A stretch of 64,000 nt of DNA, from positions 170,876 to 234,875 of the forward strand of contig JAIQGL010000029.1 in NCBI GenBank assembly GCA_020072585.1, read 5' to 3'. This document shows positions 7,721 through 15,836 of this stretch, piece by piece. Under the pieces are notes generated by a model. The model was not told where the DNA came from, did no database searches, and saw only the letters and a list, made by a program, of their open reading frames with translations. Within the stretch, counting starts at the first letter, position 1. Every line of letters begins with the position of its first letter. The DNA is from Terriglobia bacterium (lineage in GTDB: Bacteria; Acidobacteriota; Terriglobia; Terriglobales; Acidobacteriaceae). The translations under genes were made by a program, and so were the position numbers.

Positions 7721-8950
7721 ATGAGCAGTAACGGCAAACATCCTTCCAATTTGATTACGGTGCTGGATACGGGCAGCGCGAAGACGGTTGCGCTTATCTG
7801 TGAGGCCATGGACGTGGGTCTGAAGTATCGGGGACACGGCGTGGTGGATAGCCGGGGATCGCGCAAAGGCATCATCGTTGAACTGGATAAGGCGGTCCAG
7901 AGTATCCATAAAGCGGTGGAAGAAGCGGAGAAGCTGGCTGGATGCCAGGTTGGGAATGCCGTGATTTCCGTGGCTGGCTCACATATTAAAGGAGTGACGA
8001 GCCGCGGTGGGGTGACGCTGGGCCAGCGGCCCAGGGACGTGACGCGCGAAGATATTCGGACGGCGGTGGAGAAGGCGCGGTCCGTGACGCTGCCGGAAGA
8101 CCGCGAGGTGCTGCACCTGCTGCCGCAGGAGTTCATTCTGGACGAGCAGTCAGGCGTGCGCGATCCAGCAGGGATGATGGGCCGGCGGCTGGAAGTGAAT
8201 CTGCATATGGTCACGGCTTCCTCCAGCGCGACGCAAAATGTGGTGACGGCGGCGAACCGTGCAGGACTGCACGTGGACAACGTGGTGTATGAAGCATTGA
8301 TGGCAGCCGACAGCACACTGCGCGCCGATGAAAAAGAGCTGGGCGTCTGCCTGGCCGATATTGGCGCAGGTTCGACGGACATTATTGTGTACTCAGACGG
8401 CATGGTGGCACATACCGGAGTGGTTCCGGTGGGCGGAGACCATTTTACGAACGACGTTGCGGTTGGCTTGCGGACGCCACTGGTGGCAGCGGAGAAAATC
8501 AAGAAGCAGTTTGGTCACACCATCAGCAGCAAAGTGCCGGATGGAAATGAGATTGAAGTGCCGGCGGTGGCAGACAGGCCGTCACGGCTGATGCCGCAAC
8601 GGTTTCTGGCGGAGATTCTGGAGCCGCGCGCGACGGAGCTGTGCGAGCTGTTACGCGACCATCTGAAGCAGGCCGGAGTGCTGGAGCTCTGTCCGGCGGG
8701 CGTAGTGCTGACGGGCGGCGGGTCACGCATGACAGGGCTGGCGGAAGTTTGCCAGGGAATTCTGGACCGGCCGATCAGATTGGCGTCGCCGGAGCCGATT
8801 GCAGAGATGCCGGAGCAAATGGTGGAGCCAGAGTTTGCGACTGTGGTCGGGCTGGCAATGTATGCGCATCGCACCACCATCGCGAAGATGAATCCGGAAC
8901 AGGGATTTGGCCACAAGCTGCGTGCGTTGATCGCGCGGTTGGGAGCGTAG
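7721..8950 (+). CDS. ftsA: Cell division protein FtsA
   Basis: A 409-residue actin-fold ATPase that tethers FtsZ filaments to the membrane. The phosphate 1 motif is TVLDTGSAKTVALI near the N-terminus. The FtsA-specific 1C (SHS2) domain follows around residues 85-165. The phosphate 2 block is CLADIGAGSTDIIVY and the adenosine motif is VVLTGGGSRMTGL. The C-terminus HKLRALIARLGA is the expected amphipathic membrane-targeting helix. The ATG at 7721 has AAGGACG upstream. It sits between ftsQ and ftsZ in the canonical order, but 240 bases separate it from ftsZ, which leaves room for a separate ftsZ promoter. Confidence 0.95.
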   Translation: MSSNGKHPSNLITVLDTGSAKTVALICEAMDVGLKYRGHGVVDSRGSRKGIIVELDKAVQSIHKAVEEAEKLAGCQVGNAVISVAGSHIKGVTSRGGVTLGQRPRDVTREDIRTAVEKARSVTLPEDREVLHLLPQEFILDEQSGVRDPAGMMGRRLEVNLHMVTASSSATQNVVTAANRAGLHVDNVVYEALMAADSTLRADEKELGVCLADIGAGSTDIIVYSDGMVAHTGVVPVGGDHFTNDVAVGLRTPLVAAEKIKKQFGHTISSKVPDGNEIEVPAVADRPSRLMPQRFLAEILEPRATELCELLRDHLKQAGVLELCPAGVVLTGGGSRMTGLAEVCQGILDRPIRLASPEPIAEMPEQMVEPEFATVVGLAMYAHRTTIAKMNPEQGFGHKLRALIARLGA

Positions 8951-9190
8951 TTTTCGGGCGATTGTCGGACGGGGAGAGTGGCGCAGGCAAGTGGTGGCCC
9001 GTGCCGAGACAGAGATGTTCATGGTCGGCGGAGCAGAGGCGCTGACCGGTGGCTGCGGAGTGCGGTAAGTGATGGTCGCAGCAAAAAGTTCGGGTCGGGC
9101 GGGGGAAGCATGGCGTCTCAAGAATGATGATGTGAGTCGCAAAAAACAGATGATGAGGTCAGCGGACTAACCGGATCAGGAGTGTGATGT

Positions 9191-10471
9191 ATGAGCGATG
9201 AACAGAGAAAAATGGACGGCGAAGTGAGAATCCAATTCAATGAAGACCCCAGAACAAACGCAAAGATCAAGGTGATCGGCGTGGGCGGCGGGGGCGGAAA
9301 CGCGGTTAATCGGATGATCTGCGCCGGGGTGGAAGGCGTGGAGTTTGTGGTGGCGAATACGGACCTGCAGGCGCTCCAGATGTCGCGCGCGCCAGTGAAG
9401 ATCCAGCTTGGCACCAAGCTCACCAATGGTCTGGGCGCTGGCGCCAACCCGGAAATGGGACGCCGCGGTGCGCTCGAAGACGCTGACAAAATAATAGAGG
9501 CCTTGGAAGGGGCTGACATGGTTTTTGTGACGACCGGCCTGGGCGGCGGTACCGGTACGGGCGCAGCACCGATCATTGCCTCACTTGCCAGTGAGATGGG
9601 TGCTTTGACCGTGGCCGTGGTTACGAAGCCATTCGCGTTTGAAGGCCGTCGCCGCATGGCACAAGCAGAGCGCGGCTTGGCCGAGCTGATTGACAGCATT
9701 GATACCACCATTGTCATCCCGAATGAAAAGCTGCTTGCTGTGGCCCAGAACGCCGGCTTCTTTGAGTCTTTCCGCATCGCTGACGATATCCTCCGCCAGG
9801 CCGTACAGGGCATTTCCGACATCATCACCATTCCCGGCATCATCAACCGTGATTTTGCCGACGTAAAAACCATTATGGCCGGCATGGGCTATGCCGTGAT
9901 GGGCACTGCTGTGGCCAAGGGTGAGCGTCGCGCCATTGACGCGGCGCAAGCGGCGATCTCTTCTCCACTGCTTGAAGCCGGCGCCATTGACGGCGCTCGC
10001 GGCATTCTGATCAACATTACCGGTTCCTCCACGCTCAAGCTTTCTGAGGTGAATGAGGCTTCCACCATCATCCAGTCAGCCGCGCATGAGGACGCCAACA
10101 TCATATTTGGCGCGGTTCAAGACGAGAAAATGAAGGACGAATTAAAGATCACCGTGATTGCGACCGGCTTTAAGAATGACGTGCCCGCGCGCAAGGACCG
10201 CACCGTCAACGCCGCGCAAGCTGCCATTTCCACCGCCCGGACTGCCTCTGCCTACCAGGTGCAGGCCGCTCCGCCGCTCCAGCGCGCCGTGAACGGAAGT
10301 CCCGTCGCTCACGCTGCGCAAGCCGCTCACGCTGTTGCGCCCACGCGCGTTGTCACGCCCGCGCGTGAAAGCCCCAATCTCGCCACCATGACTGAGTCCT
10401 TCAAGAGCACCGTGGAGCATGACGACCTTGATGTGCCAGCCTTTATCCGCAAGCGCGGTGAGATCAACTAG
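9191..10471 (+). CDS. ftsZ: Cell division protein FtsZ
   Basis: A 426-residue tubulin-like GTPase that forms the Z-ring. Visible landmarks are the N-terminal nucleotide loop [12 protein letters not shown], the tubulin signature [10 protein letters not shown], the T7-loop region with DFADVKTIM, and the C-terminal conserved peptide [12 protein letters not shown], which binds FtsA. A variable linker of about 85 Ala/Pro-rich residues lies between core and tail. The start ATG has AGGAG eight bases upstream. It ends the ftsQAZ set. No other mur/fts genes of a division-wall cluster are present in this window. Confidence 0.97.
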   Translation: MSDEQRKMDGEVRIQFNEDPRTNAKIKVIGVGGGGGNAVNRMICAGVEGVEFVVANTDLQALQMSRAPVKIQLGTKLTNGLGAGANPEMGRRGALEDADKIIEALEGADMVFVTTGLGGGTGTGAAPIIASLASEMGALTVAVVTKPFAFEGRRRMAQAERGLAELIDSIDTTIVIPNEKLLAVAQNAGFFESFRIADDILRQAVQGISDIITIPGIINRDFADVKTIMAGMGYAVMGTAVAKGERRAIDAAQAAISSPLLEAGAIDGARGILINITGSSTLKLSEVNEASTIIQSAAHEDANIIFGAVQDEKMKDELKITVIATGFKNDVPARKDRTVNAAQAAISTARTASAYQVQAAPPLQRAVNGSPVAHAAQAAHAVAPTRVVTPARESPNLATMTESFKSTVEHDDLDVPAFIRKRGEIN

Positions 10472-10984
10472 CCGCGTTCTGACGTTAATTGCGCGGCACT
10501 CGGTCTAAAGATCGTCAGACGCGCTCTGATCGCGTACATTCCGGGGGCGCGTGGGGTTACAATCCAGCGCGCCACCACAGGGTCCGGCCGCTTGTGGTCG
10601 AAATGGACCGCTGCAAATAACCCGCGGCTGCAATTTAGGCCAGGCTGCAAATTAAAAAAGTTAATTCGTCTTTAAGGCAAAACAAATGGCAGGCAACTAG
10701 GGTTAATACTACACAGGACTTTAGTCCTCAGCTCCCCTTGCCGATAAAAGAGAACATCCAGGCAGCCAGACTCCAATAAAGAGTCGCTGCATCTTTAGAT
10801 TACTTAAGTGGAAAGGTGCTTACTTCGGTACTAGGAAAATTTGGCGTTGCGCGCGATGGAAAGCATCACTTATTATCAAAAATAAGTGGTTTTTTCGGTT
10901 CAAACTCCGCAGATTCACTGGCAGCGGACTTCAGACCCGCAGTGCAACAATGATTTCCCCGGTAGTTAGGTGGTAGTGACCCCA
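10472..10984. other. Intergenic region after ftsZ
   Basis: About 510 bases hold no supported gene. A small palindrome GGACTTTAGTCC (10716-10727) belongs to the dispersed family seen inside ftsQ. AGGTGG at 10968-10973 may be the ribosome site of the next gene. No clear terminator for ftsZ was found. Confidence 0.45.
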
Positions 10985-12316
10985 ATGATATTTCGGCTCC
11001 GTCTCTTCGTTCTCGTCGTCTCAACACTCGTCCTTTTCGGCGCCTTGTTTTCCAGCACTATGTTCGCGCGCACTTCCAGCACCACCACCAAATCCAGGTC
11101 CAGCGGGAATGTAACGGAAAGCGCCCACGCACAAAAGCGGATGGCCCGGTTGCGTCACCAGCGCGCCGCCAAAAAACGCACAACCGCTAAAGCGGCCGGC
11201 GTAAAGTCCACGGCTGCTAAAACTGCTGCTGCAAAAGTCGTCGCCGTAAAAGTCACAACCAAGGCTTCTACAAAGCAGACGGCCGGCGTGCGCCGCGGCC
11301 GGCTTCGCCATCGTTATGTTGAGCGCTTCACCGGCCACTCATTTACTGACGACAATACCGAAGGCGACATCATTGAAGGTGAAGACCCGGTCGTGCGCCA
11401 GGCCGCCATTGAAGCTCTGGGCAACATGAATGGCACCGTCGTCGCCATTGATCCCACCAGCGGACGCATTCTCGCCATGGTCAACCAGAAGCTCGCGCTC
11501 AGTGAAGGTGCGCAGCCCTGCTCCACCATCAAGGTCGCCGTCGCTCTGGCCGGGCTCAATGAAAAAGTGATTACTCGCGAGGAAGCCGTCTCGCTTGGCC
11601 GCCGCTCGCAGATGAACCTCACGGAAGCTCTGGCGCACTCGAACAACGCTTATTTTGAGGCCGTTGGCCGCCGCCTCGGCTTCGCCCGCGTCAGCTATTA
11701 TGCCCATCAGTTCGGGCTCGGTGAGCTGGCCGGCTACAACATTGAAGGGGAGCATCTCGGCGTCTTCCCGGCGCAGGAGCTTTCCGCCAAGCTCGGTGGC
11801 GTGGGCAAGATGTGCTCTTTTGGTGAAAGCATCTCCATGACGCCCCTGCAACTCGGCGCTCTGGTCTCCGCCGTCGCCAACGGAGGCACGCTCTACTATC
11901 TCCAGCACCCCACTTCCGTTGACGACGTCATCGGCTTCCAGCCTCGCGTCAAGCGCCAGCTCGATATCGGCCCGCTCGTTCCTGAAATCGCTGAAGGCAT
12001 GACCGGCGCTGTGCAGTATGGCACCGCGCGCAGCCTGCGTCTCAACTTCAGTGAAGAGCAGATCCTGGGCAAGACCGGTACCTGCTCCAAGAACGGCACG
12101 CGCTTCGGATGGTTCGCCTCGTACGCTGACACGCAGTACGGACACATCGTCACCGTGGTCTTTCTCCAGGGTGGCCGCCCCACCTTTGGCCCCAAGGCCG
12201 CCGAAATCAGCGGCAAATTCTACCGTGCTCTGTATGACCACAACTTCTTCGCGCAACGGCCCACCACCGTCAGCGGCGCGGCGACGGAGAAGCCCGCGGT
12301 GGGAGTGCAGCAGTAA
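10985..12316 (+). CDS. Penicillin-binding transpeptidase-domain protein
   Basis: A 443-residue envelope protein. A signal/anchor helix (residues about 2-23) is followed by a 75-residue Lys/Ala/Thr-rich basic linker and a class B-type transpeptidase fold. All three active-site motifs are visible: STIK (the nucleophile Ser, in QPCSTIKVAVAL), SNN (in ALAHSNNAYFE) and KTG (in ILGKTGTCS). It would cross-link peptidoglycan or bind beta-lactams in the periplasm. It is shorter than FtsI or PBP2 and lacks a recognisable N-terminal pedestal domain. An upstream GTG at 10970 is an alternative start. It follows ftsZ but is separated by 500 bases, and it ends at a strong terminator. Confidence 0.87.
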   Translation: MIFRLRLFVLVVSTLVLFGALFSSTMFARTSSTTTKSRSSGNVTESAHAQKRMARLRHQRAAKKRTTAKAAGVKSTAAKTAAAKVVAVKVTTKASTKQTAGVRRGRLRHRYVERFTGHSFTDDNTEGDIIEGEDPVVRQAAIEALGNMNGTVVAIDPTSGRILAMVNQKLALSEGAQPCSTIKVAVALAGLNEKVITREEAVSLGRRSQMNLTEALAHSNNAYFEAVGRRLGFARVSYYAHQFGLGELAGYNIEGEHLGVFPAQELSAKLGGVGKMCSFGESISMTPLQLGALVSAVANGGTLYYLQHPTSVDDVIGFQPRVKRQLDIGPLVPEIAEGMTGAVQYGTARSLRLNFSEEQILGKTGTCSKNGTRFGWFASYADTQYGHIVTVVFLQGGRPTFGPKAAEISGKFYRALYDHNFFAQRPTTVSGAATEKPAVGVQQ

Positions 12317-12437
12317 GACGGTACAAGGCTGCGGTTCAGTTCGTCATCCTGACGGCCGTTAAGCGAGCACGCGCAGTCTTAAGTGTGCGAGCAGGCCGGA
12401 AGGACCTTGCGGTTGCGAGCAGTGAGTGAGTCAACGA

Positions 12438-12465
12438 AAAGGCGTCCCGCAAAAAGGACGCCTTT
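12438..12465 (+). terminator. Hairpin terminator
   Basis: A perfect 10-base stem (AAAGGCGTCC / GGACGCCTTT) with an 8-base loop and a short T-rich tail lies 122 bases after the penicillin-binding protein gene. Confidence 0.75.
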
Positions 12466-12469
12466 CTTA

Positions 12470-12984
12470 CTCTCAGGTTCGTATCAGGGCACGGGCCCAT
12501 GCCACTGTGCCGCATACGACACATTCCTGAGGTAGGACATACGCATGTACGTTATGCGCAAGCCCTTCAGGCATGGATGAGCGGAGCGAATAGTGCCGTC
12601 ACCGCGACTACTTTCTTTTACCCCTTGTCATCCTGAGCGACACCACGCGACGTCAGGAGCGAGGTAGAGTCGAAGGATCGCGAAAATATCTCAGGCATAT
12701 ATGCCGCATCAGGGAGTTCTACCGATGCTGCCCGGCCCCGCGCGTTATCGTTGCCCACTTCGGCTTTAGCCTCTGATGGTATCAGGGTATGACTTCAGTC
12801 ATACCGTCACGGAGCATAAAAGGATCTCGGCTTTAGCCCCTGTCTTGCAGTTTTCGGACACAATCACTGCAGGCGCGGTCCCCGGCGCGGGTTTCGCGCT
12901 GGGGAGAAGCATCACCGTTGCATCAACGCAAACTGCGTGGAACGACTAGTGGCGGCTTATTGAAATTTCTGGACCAATACTCTT
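12470..12984. repeat. Repeat-rich spacer without genes
   Basis: No supported gene. It holds an element of about 100 bases running from GTCATCCTGAGCGA (12627) to ATGCCGCATCAGGGAGTTC (ends about 12723), whose sibling lies at 60533-60636. A perfect 9-base-arm palindrome GGTATGACTTCAGTCATACC follows (12786-12805), flanked by CGGCTTTAGCC motifs at about 12762 and 12829. A further partial GTCATCCTGA unit is at 12343. Confidence 0.6.
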
Positions 12985-13236
12985 TCAGCGATCTTTCGCG
13001 GGCGATCCAGACTTCCCCTTATCCCTCTTCACCAACTCCCTAAACCGCTCCGTCTCCCGTTCATTCAATGACCGTAGATGGCCATAGTCGCGCGCCCTGA
13101 TGAACGTCCGACCATCAGGGACGAGGCAGCCCAATGCCTCCTCGATGGTCAAATGATCGTGGCCGCAGGAGTAGATTCCGTCGGTCTCGGTCCAGCAAGC
13201 CACATAGCGGAGAACTGCGGGCCACTCGCCACTCAT
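12985..13236 (-). CDS. Small hypothetical protein (83 aa), partner of the XRE gene
   Basis: A small soluble protein whose core reads TDGIYSCGHDHLTIEEALGC, then a charged C-terminus with Arg/Glu-rich helices and a basic tail. The Cys-x-His-x-His cluster could bind a metal, but no family is recognised. I start it at the ATG at 13236. A longer form beginning at 13275 would read through the 18-base palindrome shared with the divergent XRE gene. It lies head to head with that regulator, so it may be its target. Its downstream neighbour is the repeat-rich spacer. Confidence 0.5.
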   Translation of the reverse strand: MSGEWPAVLRYVACWTETDGIYSCGHDHLTIEEALGCLVPDGRTFIRARDYGHLRSLNERETERFRELVKRDKGKSGSPAKDR

Positions 13237-13254
13237 AATCTTGTTCTTAAGGTA

Positions 13255-13272
13255 TGTGGGAAATTTCCCACA
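13255..13272. promoter_or_regulatory. Perfect 18-base palindrome between divergent genes
   Basis: TGTGGGAAATTTCCCACA is perfectly symmetric. It lies in the 69-base gap between a minus-strand small gene and a plus-strand XRE regulator, which is the usual place for an operator bound by a dimeric XRE protein. Confidence 0.6.
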
Positions 13273-13305
13273 CATCGAAATTCATTTTATACCGATGATC
13301 TCAGC

Positions 13306-13536
13306 GTGTCCAAAGGCAGAACCCCTAACGCTCTTACCCTCAAACTCGGCGAACGGGTGCGCAAGCTGCGCCATCGGCAGAAGTGGACTCAGGCGGAACT
13401 TGAAGCTCACCTGGGCGTGGATCGCGGCCACATTTCAGAGATTGAAAACGGCAAGCGCATGATCCGGCTGGAGACCCTCCAAACCATCGCCAAAGGTTTT
13501 GATATGACAATGTCCGCGCTGCTCAAAGGTCTGTGA
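13306..13536 (+). CDS. XRE-family helix-turn-helix regulator
   Basis: A 76-residue single-domain DNA-binding protein. The Cro/CI-type HTH spans roughly residues 15-70, with the signature LGERVRKLRHRQKWTQAEL and RGHISEIENGKRMIRLETL. The frame stays open upstream to 13078, but that part overlaps the divergent gene and the palindrome, so the GTG at 13306 is the likely start. It probably represses its own promoter and the divergent 83-residue gene through the adjacent palindrome. It is convergent with the nuclease-like gene at 13621. Confidence 0.78.
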   Translation: MSKGRTPNALTLKLGERVRKLRHRQKWTQAELEAHLGVDRGHISEIENGKRMIRLETLQTIAKGFDMTMSALLKGL

Positions 13537-13620
13537 ACCGCTCTGCGAGCAAATTCCCAATCAACGTTATCCGCGTCATCAGCGGTAAGGTTTGTTTTCC
13601 CGATCTGCATTCATCTGCGG

Positions 13621-14472
13621 CTAAAGCTTTCTCCGTGCCTCTGTGTCTCCGTGGTAGGTGTTCCCGGCGATTTTGGCAATCTCCTTACTCAGCTCCACCA
13701 CCTCCAGTGGGCACTCCGGCCAGTTGTGCACCCAGCACACAATCAGGTCGCATCCATCTATCTTGTGCCCATGCCTCAGGAAATTCCTGCTCTCCTGCTC
13801 AAACTCAATCCGCGTCCACTGCCACTGGCCTTTGGCCATCCGCCGCATCGCCTCGCAATCCGGAAAGTCCGTCTGCACCCGAAGCACTACAAACCCGAGC
13901 CGCCATGCCATTACGCCAAACGCAAACACCACCCCTGCTTCATTCACCGGCGCATGCGCCATCTCCGGCATCAGCAGCGGATCGCCATACACCGTGCGGT
14001 CCTGCATCAGCGGACACCGCCGCGGTTTGTTGCCATGCGCCAGCGCACTCCTGTTTTTCTCCCGCCGTTCTTCAATGAGCCGGATCACGCCCTTCCAGCG
14101 CCCTTCAATCTTTTCCGCCCGCGCATAATTTCTGAATGCCTCCATCACCCGGCCCCAGCGCTCATAGCGCGTGTAAAACGGACCCAGACTGAACTTGCCG
14201 GCTTTGTCATACTGCTGCGCCGTTGGAATTCGGCCCGCCTTCTGTGCCACCCCAGCCCAGTCCAGCAGCAGGGCGGATTCCGCTACTTCAAATCCTGACC
14301 CTACGCCTTCCAGTCCCGCAGCAGCCAGGGCATTGCCCAGGCTTCCAAATTCCTTGTCCAGGCGGCTTCCATTCACGCCCGCCAGCCGCCTCAATTCGTT
14401 CAGCGTTGGATTTCTCTTCAGCTTCTTTGCGCACGCACGAATAGCCTTCAGGATTTCCTGTTTGCTCATCAT
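13621..14472 (-). CDS. Probable nuclease with homing-endonuclease-associated repeats
   Basis: A 283-residue protein. Residues about 20-55 (PTLNELRRLAG...FGSLGNALAAAGL) and 80-118 (RIPTAQQYDKAGKF...YERWGRVMEAFRNY) are two copies of the short DNA-binding repeat found beside homing endonucleases and HNH proteins. The C-terminal domain (about 165-262) has a beta-rich pattern with conserved-looking TDFPDCEA, RIEFEQESRNF, HGH and CDLIVCWVHNW blocks, which I read as a possible PD-(D/E)XK-like nuclease core. The last residues (HGDTEARRKL) are encoded by the CACGGAG dispersed repeat, so the original C-terminus may have been replaced. Repeat assignment is fairly sure. Catalysis is inference. Confidence 0.6.
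   Translation of the reverse strand: MMSKQEILKAIRACAKKLKRNPTLNELRRLAGVNGSRLDKEFGSLGNALAAAGLEGVGSGFEVAESALLLDWAGVAQKAGRIPTAQQYDKAGKFSLGPFYTRYERWGRVMEAFRNYARAEKIEGRWKGVIRLIEERREKNRSALAHGNKPRRCPLMQDRTVYGDPLLMPEMAHAPVNEAGVVFAFGVMAWRLGFVVLRVQTDFPDCEAMRRMAKGQWQWTRIEFEQESRNFLRHGHKIDGCDLIVCWVHNWPECPLEVVELSKEIAKIAGNTYHGDTEARRKL
13627..13655 (-). repeat. CACGGAG dispersed repeat, copy 3 (inverted)
   Basis: On the minus strand it reads ACCACGGAGACACAGAGGC and supplies the C-terminal codons of the nuclease-like gene. A 'CATCTGCGGCTAAAG' motif adjoins it, as in other composite repeat sites of this window. Confidence 0.7.
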
Positions 14473-14508
14473 ATTGGTCTCTCTCTCTTATGTAGATTTG
14501 TGGAAAAG

Positions 14509-15789
14509 AAAAAGCCACCGGTCAGAGTGGCTCAATGGAAATTGTTTGTTTTTTCAACTGCTCATGGTCCGTTTATCGCCCTGATAGTGATGGCGGGCAC
14601 AGACAAATACGGAAATTCATCATTGAATCCTCAAAGGAGATTTTTGTTGAAAAGCTCCGTTCGGAAGAAGAGCGGAGTGAAAGGAATAAGACAATGTTGA
14701 ACATTAAGATTCTCAAAATAAACGTTCGTCGGAACGCATGGCTTTTGCTTGCGATCCTGGGCATTGCGTCTGTAGCTGTTGCGTTGCCACACCCATCATC
14801 GCTAGCTTGCGGTGACCGGATCCAGACAAGCATCAAGCTCACGCATGATTTGGGTCCGTGTCCAGCCGACGGCATACACATTGTGGCGGCCACGCCAGTG
14901 ACTCTGGACCTCAATGGCCACAAGATTATCGGACAAGGTTCAGGTACCGGGGTTAACATGTTTGGCGATTCAATTATCGTGAAAGGTCCTGGGCGCATCG
15001 TGAACTTTGGCATAGGCATCCACCTTGAACACGGCACCGGGCACGTAATGATTTACGATCTTGATTTGGCCCGGAACATTGAAGGGATTTTTCTGGATGC
15101 CAACCAAGTCAGGGTCCTCGACAACACCATTGATGGCCGGGACCGGGGTACAACAGGCATCAGCGTCTCCGGTGCGGGCGACTACGTCTATCGCAACATC
15201 ATACGAAACCACTCTGATTTCGGACTTTTGCTGAGAAGCGCGGACCCAGTGGTCTCACAGAACGTCATCACTGAAAATCATGTAGGGATCCATTTCGGAA
15301 GCCAGGGTTTCTATACTGTTCGTGGAAATATGGTCTTCCGCAATGAGACGAACGGCATTGAAGCTGAACCCGTGGATGTTGGAGGCTGCGGGACCATTGA
15401 AGATAATTTCCTAAGAGCCAATGGTGAAAACGGCTTGTTAGTGACTGGAGGTTCCTTGTTTGCGGCGTGCGTGGTCCGCGACAATGTTGCTGAGGACAAT
15501 CGGCTGGCCGGGATCAGCATCGCTGGCGCTAGGGGCCATACCGTAATCGGCAATCGGGCATCGCACAATGGTGTTGATCTGCAATGGGATGGCGTCGCCG
15601 GGGCATGCTGGACGCAAAACATTTTCTCCACCAGTTCACCTGAGACGTTGCCTCAATGTCCTCCTTTTTAAACTCGGGTGTTCACCAAGCGCCGGTTATC
15701 AGGCATAGAACCGGCTGCGGTTTGTAAGCTCCAAAACCACTCTCCGGAGAAGTCGCGCAAGTGATTGCCGGCTTCTCCTTGAACGTTTC
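14509..15789 (+). repeat. Tandem duplication, unit 1
   Basis: Unit 1 of a direct duplication: it and 15837-17117 are both 1,281 bases, separated by 47 bases. Each unit contains a hairpin-forming leader (AGCCAC...GTGGCT), a beta-helix gene and a trailing GGAGAAG...CTTCTCC inverted repeat. Coding and non-coding parts are both highly similar, so the duplication is recent. Confidence 0.85.
14694..15671 (+). CDS. Secreted right-handed beta-helix protein, copy 1
   Basis: A 325-residue secreted protein. The signal peptide (about residues 1-32: basic N-terminus, hydrophobic LLLAILGIASVAVALP) precedes a Cys-containing N-cap (LACGDRIQ...GPCPADG) and about ten parallel beta-helix coils. These are recognisable as repeated N-x-I-x-G/N-N patterns, for example VTLDLNGHKIIGQGSGTG, VRVLDNTIDG, VYRNIIRNH and VVSQNVITENHVGI. 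The fold resembles NosD/pectate-lyase-like repeats. Enzyme activity cannot be inferred. AAGGA precedes the ATG at 14694. A near-identical paralogue follows at 16021. Confidence 0.8.
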   Translation: MLNIKILKINVRRNAWLLLAILGIASVAVALPHPSSLACGDRIQTSIKLTHDLGPCPADGIHIVAATPVTLDLNGHKIIGQGSGTGVNMFGDSIIVKGPGRIVNFGIGIHLEHGTGHVMIYDLDLARNIEGIFLDANQVRVLDNTIDGRDRGTTGISVSGAGDYVYRNIIRNHSDFGLLLRSADPVVSQNVITENHVGIHFGSQGFYTVRGNMVFRNETNGIEAEPVDVGGCGTIEDNFLRANGENGLLVTGGSLFAACVVRDNVAEDNRLAGISIAGARGHTVIGNRASHNGVDLQWDGVAGACWTQNIFSTSSPETLPQCPPF

Positions 15790-15836
15790 TCAGGGAAGAG
15801 CAACTTCAAAAAAAGACCGGAGACAGCGATTGTTGG

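Noticed and set aside
9118..9885. Long minus-strand frame (255 codons) over ftsZ
   Set aside because: It is antisense to a certain gene in GC-rich DNA; its composition is Ser/Pro/Arg shadow-like with no ribosome site.
11339..12256. 305-codon minus-strand frame over the penicillin-binding gene
   Set aside because: The plus strand carries all three active-site motifs; the reverse frame has no recognisable domain.
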